Assembly (NCBI GenBank): GCA_963281155.1
Contig: CAUJLY010000004.1
Coordinates: 4,092,001-4,156,000 of the forward strand
DNA from: Rhabditophanes sp. KR3021
Lineage: Eukaryota > Nematoda > Chromadorea > Rhabditida > Alloionematidae
Length of the DNA stretch: 64,000 bases
Direction of reading: 5' to 3'
Under the pieces are notes generated by a model that saw nothing but the letters and a program-made list of their open reading frames with translations, ran no database searches and was not told the origin of the DNA. How positions within the stretch are numbered: position 1 is the first letter of the stretch; each line of letters starts with the position of its first letter. The position numbers and the translations under genes were made by a program. Positions 39,401-50,832 of the stretch are shown piece by piece.

Positions 39401-40853
39401 AAATGTAACAAGCGGCAAAGATCAAAACAGTGCAAATAATTTGACGGATGTCGTAATTATGAAAATTATAATAATTATGATAAATATGACAAATATAATT
39501 TGAGTAAACGTATTACATACCATCAAAATAAAGCCAATAAAAAGGATCGCAATTTATAGAATATTTAAATTTTGACTCATCAAAATATATTTTTATTATT
39601 CATTGACTTCTCTTAAAATGAATCAATCATAAATAATAAGTAGCAATTTCAGCCTATACATTCTCGCCATGTGGGCATGCATATTTGACCATTAATTATA
39701 TAATAAGCTAAAATTATTTGCATTATTTGAATTATTTATATCCAAAATATATTGTCAAAATACTAAATATATTGTGTAAATTGTAAATAAAATATATGAT
39801 CAAAATTTATGATGTAACAAAAATAAAATATACTATTCCATTGATGGCAATAAAGAACTGTAAGGAAAGAAAACGGTTATCATTATGTATAAAATACCAT
39901 ATTAGACAGTAAAATATTTATTAGATATATTGACATAAAATAAAGAATTTGTAGTTTAAAGATGAATACTTAATAACTTTGATTACACCATGTGGTTAAT
40001 TGAAAGTTTTGAGGATATATTTAGTTGCAAGTGCTAGATAATCACTATCTGAAGAACAACGAGCTCGAACAGACAGATGGTGATGAAAAAGTTTGATTAA
40101 TGAAGAAGAGTATATACAAATGGCACTAATTTACTATGTCAATCAAAGAATTAGGATATATAACATTATTAAAAAGTACAAAAGTATTGGCCAAGACTAC
40201 AACTTTAATTATAAAGCTACTTTCACTAATGGCAATATAAAGGAGAAAGGAAACTCAAAAAATCTTAATATAGACTATAAAAAGATAATAAATTGTACTT
40301 TCCAATATGTTTGCATTATATTTAATCTAAACGTTTACAAAAACGACCCAACATTTAATAACAATCTTCATCCTAGTACAACAGAATAATGATTGAAATG
40401 CTTCGCTTATTATTTTACCGAGATTGACGGGCTGCCACCTTCTATGATAAAAAGTAAACATTTGTAAGCCAAATAGTGCGACTTAGTTCCTTTGTATACC
40501 GAACCTATCTCATAGCTCACGAATATATGTATTATTTAATTTGTCTTCTGAAGAATCGATCTTCTTGCAAGAGAATCAGTACAATGTCCGAAGAGTCCTT
40601 AAAATAATTTATTTGGTGCATACAAATGTAAATATGGAAGAATGCCAAATGTATAGGCAATTTAGGAATTGTTGGAAGTAATTCTTACGCTCAAACATTG
40701 AAATGTTAAGGAATACCTAGCTCTAGATAAAGGGTAACCGCCTTGCATAGAATAATATCTTCGCAGGACATGTCATAATACATCACTGTTCCAAATTTGC
40801 TAGTTTAAATTTTTTAATTCGAGCATTCGCACAAGTAATTATTAGTATTCAAA
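36464..40853. other. 4.4-kb gene-poor interval
   Basis: Contains the Ena/VASP promoter side and AT-rich spacer. Around 39000-39350 GC rises, and the minus strand reads short protein-like pieces (KVLRSLAIVPKRSNIILLVE, then LLLIPDIEYYITDEGIKDI) split by stops and frame changes, like an old pseudogene. A 98-codon plus-strand frame at 40093..40389 is AT-driven and unconvincing. Nothing else is supported. Confidence 0.4.
39000..39350 (-). pseudogene. possible degenerate coding fragment
   Basis: A GC-richer island in otherwise AT-rich spacer. Read on the minus strand it yields consecutive but frame-shifted peptides (VPKRSNIILLVERAE in one frame; LLLLSQDLLLIPDIEYYITD in another) that could be parts of one protein. 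There is no start, splice site or recognised domain. It is offered as a fragment only. Confidence 0.3.
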
Positions 40854-43800
40854 ATGTCATCACCTATAAAGGAGTTGGAGAATCTAGGCTGGGGAATCAA
40901 CACAGATGCATTACGAAAGTATTGTGGTGATGATTATAAAGATTCTTTGACATCTACTGAAATACAAAAAATGATTCTAGATGTAACTTTATTTTTAACT
41001 CTAACTGAATAATCATCAAATAAATTTAGATTGATATTAAAGTGTATGGAAAATGTATCCTCCAAAATGCACTTGATAAGCAAAAAGGAGTTCTAAAAGG
41101 TCCAATTGTTTTACAACTATCGAAATGGAGAAACATCTCACACGCTGACGGTTTTGATGATCACTACGATTCTAAGAAAGATTATGCTCGGATGACTTTA
41201 ACTGATGGTAATCAATTTTTGAACTTTACCAAAATAGACAATAACAAATAATTTTAGGTATTACTACTGTCAATGGCATCAATTTTGATCTCTTAACTGA
41301 TATAAAGTAAGTTAAATAATGATAATGCCAAGTAATGCAAGTAATTATAGTGGGAAAACCTCCCCTGGAACCAAAATCCTATTCAAAGATAACGTAGAAT
41401 ACTCGGATGGATTGCTTTTACTTTCGAACAAAAACGTAGAAGTTTTGGGTGGAAATGTAGATAAAATGATTGAGAAGTGGAAAATGGAAAAAATGATTAA
41501 CAATTCTGTTGGAAAGATTCCCAAAACTAAAGCTCCACAGTGGAAGCCGTTTTTAAATACCGTGAAAGTGGTAAATGCACCTAAAAATGATGGGAATAAA
41601 TTGGTCAATGACACGAATAATGCAAAACAAAGGCAAATTTTTACAAGTGATTCAAAATCATCAGTTTCCAAAAATGAAAGAAAATGTTTGGTTTCCAAAA
41701 ACGAAACAAAACCAGCAGTCTCCAAAAATGATGCAAAATTAGTAGGTTCCAAAAATAATGCAAAATCATTAGTTTCCAAAAATAATGTAAAACTGTTAGT
41801 TTCCAAAAATGAAATAAAACCGATCCAAAATGATTCAAAGGCTTTTATCTCTAAAAATGGTACAAAAGCATTAGTAAACAAAAATAATAATGATTCAGAT
41901 CATTTTGCAAAAAGCAATATCAACCAAAACACTCTAAACCCCCCCAAAAGTACTACTTCTTTGTCACAGGCAAGTTACTGAACACAATTAAAAAGTTTAT
42001 TATTGAAAAAGTCAATTAGAATATATGAAAAGATGACAAAACATATTAATACTTCGTAATGTGTGCTTCTCGAATCCGCATTCTAAAAAATCGTTGAGGA
42101 GAAGATTGGCAAGTATCAAGTTTACTTGTGGGTTCATGGTCAATAGAAAATCTAGAGATGGTTTCCCAGAGTAGCTGTTGGTCAGCTGATGTCTAAGTGC
42201 GTTGATAGGGATATTTTCTACATTCTCTGCAATGCTCTTGGACGGGTATTCTTTCTTGATAACTATCAACTTCTTTTCTGCAAGTGTAACTTTATTAAAA
42301 ACCTAGAAAGCTTTGTCTCCTTCGTTAACTTATAGATGATCCAGTTGATTTTTGATTTCGACAGCTTTTATTAAGGTTTCTTCTGGTGTATCTACAAGAC
42401 TAATCAAATTTTTAGACACTTCCAATCATTGCCACAGGTTACATAAAGGATATGAGGCATGTATTGGTCAATTAGTTCAGTTAATTTGTAATCGAACATC
42501 ATAAGCAGGTCGTCCGAAGTTTGGCGACGATCAGACAACGTTCCCAAATCTTAAATAACCTATATGATAGTTTGCCTTTAGATTTAACATCAAAATATCC
42601 AGAATCACAAAGAAAAGCATACACTAAATGATTTCCAATCAACGGGTCTCCAGCTTCTTTTGATTTTGACAGAAGAAAGTTGTATAATATTTCCCCTCGC
42701 TTTTCTTCAGGAACACCAGTCAGTAATTCACTAATCTCCTTTTCTAAAAGCTTTGAGTCTGTTTTTCGATTCCTTGCAGCGAAAGAACGCTATGTGATCA
42801 GGTAATACAAATTTTTTCAAACACTGTAAGCAGGGAAGTTTTTTTCCTTGAATTTGACATTGCTCCATTTTGAAGTGCACTTGATTACTAAATTCCACCA
42901 AGCATCTGAATCACTTAGCTTACTATAAGCGACCAAAATCTTCTTAAAGTTTGAATATTAGATGACCGTGCTGATAGAAGTACACCAAATATAAATCTAT
43001 CAAATGAGTCACTTAAACCAAGTCTAAGGTGGCTATTAGATGTTTCCTCATTCTTATTTAAAAAAATGATGTCATAAATCATTTTTCTTTTTGCATTATC
43101 TGGAATTTTGTCAATAAAATCTGCATATATATCCTTCCTTCAGTTGACGGAAGCCTATCGGCATCAATAACCATTCTAATTAATTCTAAAAATCTAATTA
43201 TTTTCCTTACAGGCTAAAGCAACAGTATTGTCCTCCAATGAATCAGGCAATAAAAAAGCTGGTAATATGCAAGGCTCCCAAGGATCATCTGACAATAGAA
43301 AAACCTTTGAAAAGAGCCCAAGAAAAGAAAAAACATTTGTTGATAGTCATTTGGGTGGTGATAGAGCAACAATTCAAGCCATCAAACGTGAATCATCAAA
43401 TCAAAGTATGTTTGAATAATGTGTAATTGTTGAGTATATCTTTTAATCTCCATCATTTAATCTATTTTCCTTTTAGATAATAATGAAAGAGGCAGCTTTC
43501 CAAATACTATTAATCTCTCTCAAACTATTAATTATCCCAAACCACTCAATTCGAAACCCGCTACTCAAGGTGTTGTTTTCAAATCAGAACAAGGGTTCAA
43601 TCAAAGAGTTGCAAATAATCAACGTTTGGCAGCAGGCCGAGGTTCTGGACATCCTTCGCAATCCACGCAAAATGTGCCACCCTACATTTCAAATTCAGCA
43701 TTTGTTCCACCACCTATTTTCAACCAACCTCCTCCACCATTTGTTGCAGTTGTTCCTCAGAATATCGTTCCTAATGTTATAGTTCGGCAAGATACATCTC

Positions 43801-45272
43801 ATCAACAACATTCAGCTGTTCAGCAGAATTCAACTGCTCAACAGAATTCAAATGTTCAACAACCCAATCCCACTTATCATCACGGCCAAAATGCTCAGGG
43901 CAATGAAGACTATAGAAAAAGTAATTATCAAAAAGACCCACCAATTACTCAACACAATGTAAGCCTTAAAAAGGTTTCGAATACTCAAAACTTTTCTACA
44001 AATTCAAATATTCAACATAGCTCGAGTTCTCAAAGTATTCCAAATATTCAACCGAATCCAACTCTCCAAAAGAGTTCAAGTCTGCATAGTAATCCTAGTG
44101 CTCAGACTGATGCTAATAAAAAAACCGAAACCGATTCAAGTGTTCTTAAGATTTCTAAAGTACCACACGATGAAGGTGTTGTTTTTAAGGACGGTCTTGT
44201 ATATAGCAAAGGAGCTGCTTATATCCCCACGGTTGCTTATGAACTAGGCATTATTCCTAATCCAGATCCTGAATACAATGAACAGCCGACTGTGCTTAAT
44301 CAGTTTGTCGACACCTACAACGAGCCAGGCTATTACAATGCGGAAGGAGGCTATGATCAAAATGTATATTTTAATACACTCGTCGATCCTTATCAGCAAC
44401 ATAGTCTTTCTAACCAACAAATTCTTTACCCGCAACCAGCTCCCCCAATGCAGCCAGTTCCATATCCACAACAGAACCAGCAGATAAAGCCACTTGGCGC
44501 ATATCTCCAACAGGACCAGCAGATTATGCAAAAAGAAGGAAATCCTCAGCAAGTTCCGTACGTCCAACAGATTCCTTATGCCCCACATGTCATGTATGAA
44601 CAAGGTCAATCAGGCCAACAAATTCAGTATCAGCAAGATGTTGCTAATAAGCAGAATCTTTACCCTAAAGGCTCTTCGAGTCAACAACTCCAGTATCAAC
44701 AAGTTCAGAATCAACAAGTCCAGAACCAACAAGGTCCTTACCAACAAAGTTCTTCAAGCACACAACAGGTTTCCCATGCACAAGGTTCCTCTAATCAAAA
44801 GATGGCATATAATCAGCAAAGTTCTTCTAGTCGACAAGGTCAATATAACAAACAAAGCTCATACAACAAACGAGAAGACCATAGTCAGCCTGGATATCCA
44901 AGTAGAAAGCAGCATGATAATTTTCAACACGATTTGGAACAAAACTATCAAAAAATGTCCTTAAATAATCAAAAAGATGGAGTCGCCTTACAGCCTCACA
45001 TAAGCAACAAGACCGTGAAGTTTTTCCCAAAACCAAGAAATGAAAAAAATCCAAAGCCACGTCGTAATTCAAGAGAAGGATATTGTAAATCTGACATTCA
45101 TGAAATATTCTACCAACCGCTTCAAAAAGAAGCCACCGAGTCGGACAAAAATAAAACAGGAGAAGTTCAATTTATTCCAACTTTTGAAATTAATGTTGCT
45201 GCCGAAGAGGCAAAGAGACTTCGAGAACAAAAAGCTAAAGCAAAGCATGGCTCTAAAAATGAAAGAAAATAA
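40854..45272 (+). CDS. TDRD3: TDRD3-like OB-fold protein without an obvious Tudor domain
   Basis: Exons 40854..40982, 41030..41207, 41258..41306, 41351..41969, 43213..43405 and 43477..45272 give 987 residues. TDRD3 partners topoisomerase 3-beta on mRNA and R-loops. The N-terminal DUF1767/OB-fold is clear: LENLGWGINTDALRKYC, KGPIVLQLSKWRNIS, MTLTDG, SPGTKILFKDNVEYSDGLLL, VEVLGGNVDKMIEKW, then PQWKPF. Next come about nine copies of a 9-residue repeat (VSKNETKPA-like, 41650-41890). The long last exon is Gln/Asn/Pro-rich and ends in a Lys/Glu helix. No UBA or Tudor domain is visible. RMI1 shares the OB-fold, but EKW and the PF motif favour TDRD3. Intron 41970..43212 starts with GC, not GT, and holds an antisense relic. 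AATAAA at 45306. Confidence 0.8.
41650..41890 (+). repeat. coding 27-bp tandem repeat in TDRD3-like gene
   Basis: About nine imperfect 9-residue units of the form V-S-K-N-(E/D/N)-x-K-x-x encoded by 27-bp DNA repeats (TTTCCAAAAA as the constant core). Later units drift. The region is Lys-rich and likely disordered. Confidence 0.85.
42012..43200 (-). pseudogene. decayed antisense coding relic in TDRD3-like intron
   Basis: The minus strand of the 1.24-kb intron carries most of a protein in successive frames: DAKRKMIYDIIFLNKNEETS-like, then GLSDSFDRFIFGVLLSAR, SKLSDSDAWWNLVIKC, KEISELLTGVPEEKRGEIL, DPLIGNHLVYAFLCDSGYF, ELIDQYMPHILYVTC, TPEETLIKAVEIKNQLDHL, and the final open block at 42012..42269 (LIVIKKEYPSKSIAENVENI). 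At least five frameshifts or stops separate them, and no splice sites fit. The helical composition suggests a repeat-type scaffold; the family is not recognised. The last two parts are similar to the relic at 24036..24509. Confidence 0.65.
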
Positions 45273-45546
45273 TAAATTGTGACATAATGATTAACCCACA
45301 AGACTAAATAAACTAGTGTATAGATTTAAATTAATTTAAAATGTACAGTTTCATTTTTTAAGTTTGTTTATTCAAATAAAAGTTGTTAGTTATAATGCTT
45401 ACGAAAATCATACACAATTATTGGGACCAGTTATCTTTAAAGGTTTATATAACAAATTATCAATGATTATGCAAAGAATGACATTCTTTGGGTTGAAAGC
45501 GATACAAAATTGAAAACTGACACTGCTCAAAAAAGATGGCCTTAGA

Positions 45547-48500
45547 TTAAGCCAAAAGATGTCGAAACTCGTCCTCTTTGCTCCAATTGAAAGCTAGTGC
45601 AAATAGCTTCTTGTTATCAAATGTTGTTTCCATAATTTTAGTGTCGTTCGTATCATCCATTTGTGTATAGTTTGAAGAAACTATATTATGATCAACATAA
45701 AAAGCAGGTTCTTTTATGGTTGGAAGTAATCTTAGAGCTTTTAGATCTTCATAGATATAAGATGGAATCTTTTCAGGGACTTTTTGCTTGAACAGTTTTT
45801 CCAAATAAATTCCATAGGTAGTAATACTAATGTCGGATTCTTCTTTTGCTTCTTCAACGACAAGATCCTCCTTTGGTGGAGGTCGATTGTGAACAAGTCG
45901 ATAATCGTATAAAAACTTCTTCTTAATTCGAATCAATCTAAATCCACGATTTGCTCTCGTGCACGTTTCTGGAGGATGAGGATGGTAAAATGTGGCATTG
46001 TTGATGACGTATTGACTAACTTTGGGAAAGGGCAAAAGTAAAGGCTTGGCATAATATCCTTCTAAAAACTCCGCTTGTCTAAACCATTTGTCTGTAAAAG
46101 AATAAGTTAATAAAGACTATGAATGCAAAGTTACCGCTATTGAGAAGATACGCAATTGCAAACAGCCAAATCTTCTGATCTCTAAATTGCATTTGTTGTA
46201 ATCTAACGCGATCCCAATCATTCTCATATTTCCTGCACAAAACGGTATTTGTAAAACTTTCTCCTAATCTTCCAAGTGGTCCATCCTGGGGGAAAAATAT
46301 GTCCTCATCACAGAATGTTGGCATCAATAAACGTTCTTCGACGACTTTCGAAAAAGCAGACCTTTCATTGACAATAAGGTGCATTTGAGATCTTGCAACA
46401 ATACAACCCCCAAACTCAACAGCTCTTTGGAGTAACTGACAGTTTACTTCCACATATTTATTCGCGCCATATCCTTGAGTGAATTCAATTAAATTCATTT
46501 CATAGAGACTTAAAAGTTCATTGTAATTGTCGCACTTATTAGAATGATGCTTGTAAACTGATGGGAGTAAGGCTTGTGCTTGATGACCGCGTGAAATGAA
46601 GTAATTCAGTGCTACTGTGATGCCTCGAACACATAACATATCACCTTTCTTTGATACCATCGCAAAACCAGCTTCAACACCATTAATATAGATTGGTCTG
46701 AATAAAGTGTGACTGTTCCTTTCAATGATTGTCTTATCACATTCATCTATCGACACAGAATACAAGAGACCTTCATATTTTTCCAAAGCTAGGTAATTAT
46801 TGCTTTTTTTGCAAATGTCAGCCTTATAACATGCAGAATAAATTGAACGTTCAGGATTGATTATGAATTCTCCATCAAACAAGTACCTTATACCATTAGC
46901 TAGATTATTTTTTGTAGCCAATGCCTTTGTAAAATTCAAGCAGATATCATTGTCATAACCTGTATTACAATATTCGTCTGATATACGTTGATCAGTACTA
47001 AGATAAAGAGGTTCCATTTCTTGGCCATCAATAAGATCTAGTTGATTCATTTTATTCCAGGGACGAATACTTTTAATCATCAATTTTCTATATTTCTTCA
47101 AAGCTTTCATTCCAATAGCATGCTTTTCAGTGGGTTTACATTTAGGTGGAACAACATTTCTGCATTCAAAGGACTTAATTCTGATATAAGAGCCACAGCT
47201 ATGATAAATATCATTGATCAAATATCCCTCAGTAATGGGATGGTTTACCTGAACAAAGGAGTTGAGGCATTTATCGACTTTTGTAATAATTAAGGATATA
47301 AAATGATTGAGTTCAACTTTTGGGAGAAATTCGCTTAATAATTGTTTGTACTCTTCCCTTAATTCCAAATACATATCATTTAACCGAGGGCTTTGCAAAA
47401 ACTGAATAAAGTCTTTTTTTAATGTTGGCAAATATCTCTTCAAAACCATACCCAGTGCTTTAACAAAAATAAGCAAAATCTTGTCTTTTCTCAATTCATA
47501 AAAATCTGCCATGCCTATTGGTTTCTTGACGCCTAATTGTTGATAAAGATTCTCTGCCATAATCTGGTTAATTGAGAATGTCCTAAATGTGATAGTTTCA
47601 ATCTTGTATTTTCTCATATTGTCCCATTTTTTGAGCTTCAAGACACAACGATTTCTAAGAGTCTTCTTTTTAACATAATCCAATCCACATAATTCACTTC
47701 TGCTTAACTTAGCGCGAATCTTTTTGGTAGTTCCATTTTCAATAACAAATACTTTGCGCATAAATTCCTTATCTATTCCGATAGAAGTTTCCAAGTTCCA
47801 CAATTCCAACAACGTCTTTTCCAGATGTTCTTTGCTAATTTTGTTAGCGACACGTTTGTTTTTAAGAACTGATCTATTTAGTTGATCCATAATAATAACT
47901 GAGTTAGGATTTTCATGAATAGAATCAATAGCTTCTTCCTTTCTCGTAAAGAAGTTTCGGATATTATCAGCAAAAGTGTTTATGGAGTCAGGCATCTCTT
48001 GATTAATTAACTTGTAATATCCAATCGCATAAGTAATTAGTGATTTGTTTTTAACATTGTCGCCCTCAAATTCACAGTCATCACTCTTAAAGAAGTCATT
48101 TTGATTTTTGCCGATGTTATTAAGCTGCCCTTTCAACAATTTCCAGGAAGACAATTCAAAAACCGAAGGTCCGGATGCTTTGTTAAAATGCCCACTTTCA
48201 GTACTGATACTATCACTGTCTTTCAAGCTTTCATTCATGATTGCATCTGATATATCATATTGCTCGAATGATTCAGCCAAACTGTTAACAGAAGAATGTC
48301 TTTCCATCTCCAAGTCTTTAAACTTGAAATTGAAAGGCTTTAGTACTAGTATTTCTGCATATTTCTCTACTATCCAACTGTTCAAATCAGAAAACTTTGT
48401 CATTTCTTTGCAAAGACTTGAATCACACGACAAATCAGAGGACAGTTCGCTTAAAGATGTTTCAGAATTGTTAATCGTTGGAATGTTATCCATTTCGATG

Positions 48501-49120
48501 ATCTCTGAGGTTGCTGATGTGTCTGTATTATGCAAGAAGTCTGACTCGTCACACGTAATAACTGAAATTTCTTCAGCTTCAAAAATTAGTGAATTGGATT
48601 GAGAGAGGGGGGTTGTTGGCAGTATAATTTCTGAGTCATCATAAAGTAACTTGTCTTGTCTTGAGAGCATGCCAAAATCAGTGAAAGAATTTGTCCTGGA
48701 CTTAGCAGAGGAAGATTGTTCCTCAAAGGGTGTGTTGTTTGGAATGTCATTTGGTGTCGTTTCAACTAAAATAAATACTAAATTTGAATATTAGTTTTAA
48801 ATTAACTTACTAATTTCATCTGACTCAATTACTTCAATATTTTGGAATAATGCTGTAATAGTAGGAGAAACACTGTTAGCGACGTTCGTGTATATCGTAT
48901 TCGAATTCGACTTTTTAAATTTCTTTAAGCGGATGATATTTGTAATAACTTGCCCCGGCATACGAATAAAAAAAGCAATGAACGATTGCAAGATCAAGTA
49001 AATATGTATAATGAATGGACGAAAATAGAGATGAGGACAACAAAGATATGTACCTAAAAGAATAAGGCACAGACAAAATCCAGTAATCCCCGTTTGCAGT
49101 AAACGTAGTGTGATGCGCAT
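45547..49120 (-). CDS. membrane-anchored Regnase-like NYN protein, probably inactive
   Basis: Exons 48811..49120, 46135..48765 and 45547..46091 encode 1161 residues. The start is the first ATG after an acceptor (TTTGTTTATAG at 49141), probably a 5' UTR intron or trans-splice site. Two hydrophobic segments (about residues 10-28 and 33-53) suggest an ER-type hairpin or double anchor. A Ser/Asp/Glu-rich region follows. The NYN/Zc3h12a domain lies at about 790-950: RPIYINGVEAG, LCVRGITVALNYFISRGHQA, and FFPQDGPLGRLGES, which matches the family's PDDPLGRxGP. Acids that bind metal in Regnase-1 (IDGSN, YDDRF, SND) appear here as ING, EVNCQ and ARSQ, so RNase activity is doubtful. No CCCH finger was seen. 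It may bind RNA or regulate an active paralogue; that is inference. Confidence 0.72.
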
Positions 49121-49651
49121 AAAGTCTTCTCGAAGACGTCCTATAAACAAAAAGCTATAAACGAATTATTATCTGTCTTTATAAATGTTATGCTGGGATA
49201 AATTAGAATGGTGTTTAAATTTCAAATAGCTACTAACTTTATTGCAATTAGAGGTGTTCGTTGGAATTGTCGGTTAAATTCAAATTATTCAAGCACTGTT
49301 TGTAATTTATTTTAGATTGTGTGGATTGTTTGTACACACCATTTTCAAAACAACCATTCCATATACTTTCGTTTTATTACTTGTTAATTACCTTTTACAA
49401 TATTTCTCCTATCTTTCAGTTCGCTTAATATCCAAATTTCCTTTGACAGTTGCACATCTTCCTTCCAAGCATATTTCTCAATTGGAAACGTGTTACCGAA
49501 ACGTATCTCTCGAAACGTATTTTAATTTTTATTTAAACAATGAATTTAATTTTACCCCATTCGAGCTTTATTCACGCATTTTTCGATTATTTGTTAAATA
49601 CTTTGTTGAGCTAAAATTTTGTATTTTAGATCAAACTTGGCTGTATCAAAG
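49121..49651. promoter_or_regulatory. divergent upstream region, NYN protein / phosphate carrier
   Basis: About 530 bp between head-to-head starts. An acceptor-like TTTTAG at 49625..49630 lies 21 bp before the carrier ATG and another at 49141 just before the NYN exon, implying spliced or trans-spliced leaders on both sides. A 125-codon hydrophobic frame at 49317..49694 overlaps the carrier's first exon in another frame and is probably chance. Confidence 0.4.
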
Positions 49652-50721
49652 ATGTCAAACGAAAATATTGTTTCCAAATTTCAAGGAATTTTGAATTCCG
49701 GTTTATTATTGGGGCCACGTACTGCCGAGTGTGCTACAGTTGTCAAAAGTAAGATATTAATTTTGTAATGAAAGTAAATATATTTGTAGATTCCGATGAA
49801 GTTAAAGTGGGATCAGCTAAGTACTATGCTCTTTGTGGACTTGGTGGTGTTTTATCTTGCGGTATTACTCATACAGCCATTGTTCCTCTTGATTTAATTA
49901 AATGCCGGATCCAAGTCAACCCAGAAAAGTATAAGGGAATCGTTAGTGGATTCAGAACTACAGTTAGCGAAGAAGGTTTCCGTGCTCTTGGAAAAGGTTG
50001 GGCTCCAACACTTCTTGGATACTCAATGCAAGGTCTTGGCAAATTCGGATTTTATGAGCTGTTCAAGAATGTTTATGCCGATATGCTGGGGGAAGAAAAG
50101 GCATATCTTTACAGAACCGGGCTTTACTTGGCTGCTTCAGCTTCTGCTGAATTCTTTGCCGATATGCTTCTTGCGCCAATGGAAGCTACCAAAGTACGCG
50201 TTCAAACTTCTCCAGGAGCTCCACCAACTCTTCGTGGATGCGCTCCAATGATTTACCGCAACGAAGGATTAGCTGGATTCTACAAGGGTCTTCCACCACT
50301 TTGGATGAGACAAATTCCGTACACCATGATGAAGTTTGCCTGTTTTGAAAAGACTGTCGAGCTTCTTTATCAACATGTTGTTCCCAAGCCTCGTGACCAA
50401 TGTTCCAAAACTGAACAATTGGGAGTCACCTTTATTGCAGGTTACATTGCCGGAGTATTCTGTGCCGTTGTATCTCACCCTGCTGATACAGTTGTTTCCA
50501 AACTTAATCAAGATCCTAACGCTTCTGCTGGTTCCATCCTCAAGAAATTGGGTCCAGTCGGAGTTTGGGGAGGTTTAGTTCCACGTATCATCATGATCGG
50601 AACATTGACAGCTCTTCAATGGTTCATTTATGACACCGTAAAGGTCGCCTTCAACATTCCTCGTCCACCACCACCAACCATGCCTGAATCACTTAAGAAA
50701 AAACTTGAAGCTACCCATTAA
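49652..50721 (+). CDS. SLC25A3: mitochondrial phosphate carrier
   Basis: Exons 49652..49748 and 49790..50721, split by a 41-bp intron, give 342 residues. The carrier imports phosphate with H+ across the inner mitochondrial membrane for ATP synthesis. The three mitochondrial-carrier repeats show their motifs: PLDLIKCRIQ, PMEATKVRVQ and HPADTVVSKLN. Phosphate-carrier hallmarks include SAKYYALCGLGGVLSCGITH, GWAPTLLGYSMQGLGKFGFY and PYTMMKFACFEKTVELLY. Codon use is more GC-rich than in its neighbours, as expected of a highly expressed gene. AATAAA lies near 50764. Confidence 0.97.
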
Positions 50722-50832
50722 TGATAAATTATTATTAGATCAATCTAAAATGTCCTTTTCAATAATAAAAATTAGTATGGCAAAAGCATTTATTCCATTT
50801 TAAAATAATAATTAAAAATGACATTAAAGTGA

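Noticed and set aside
40093..40389. 98-codon plus-strand frame
   Set aside because: Lys/Asn/Ile/Tyr-rich composition expected by chance in this AT content, no splice partner, no motif.
41345..41881. Long minus-strand frame opposite the TDRD3-like exon
   Set aside because: It mirrors the Lys/Asn-rich coding repeat (yielding FLETN repeats) and is a shadow of the real plus-strand exon.
49317..49694. 125-codon plus-strand frame overlapping the phosphate-carrier first exon
   Set aside because: Hydrophobic, Phe/Tyr/Leu-biased composition typical of AT-rich non-coding DNA, no family match, and it runs through the carrier's first exon in another frame.
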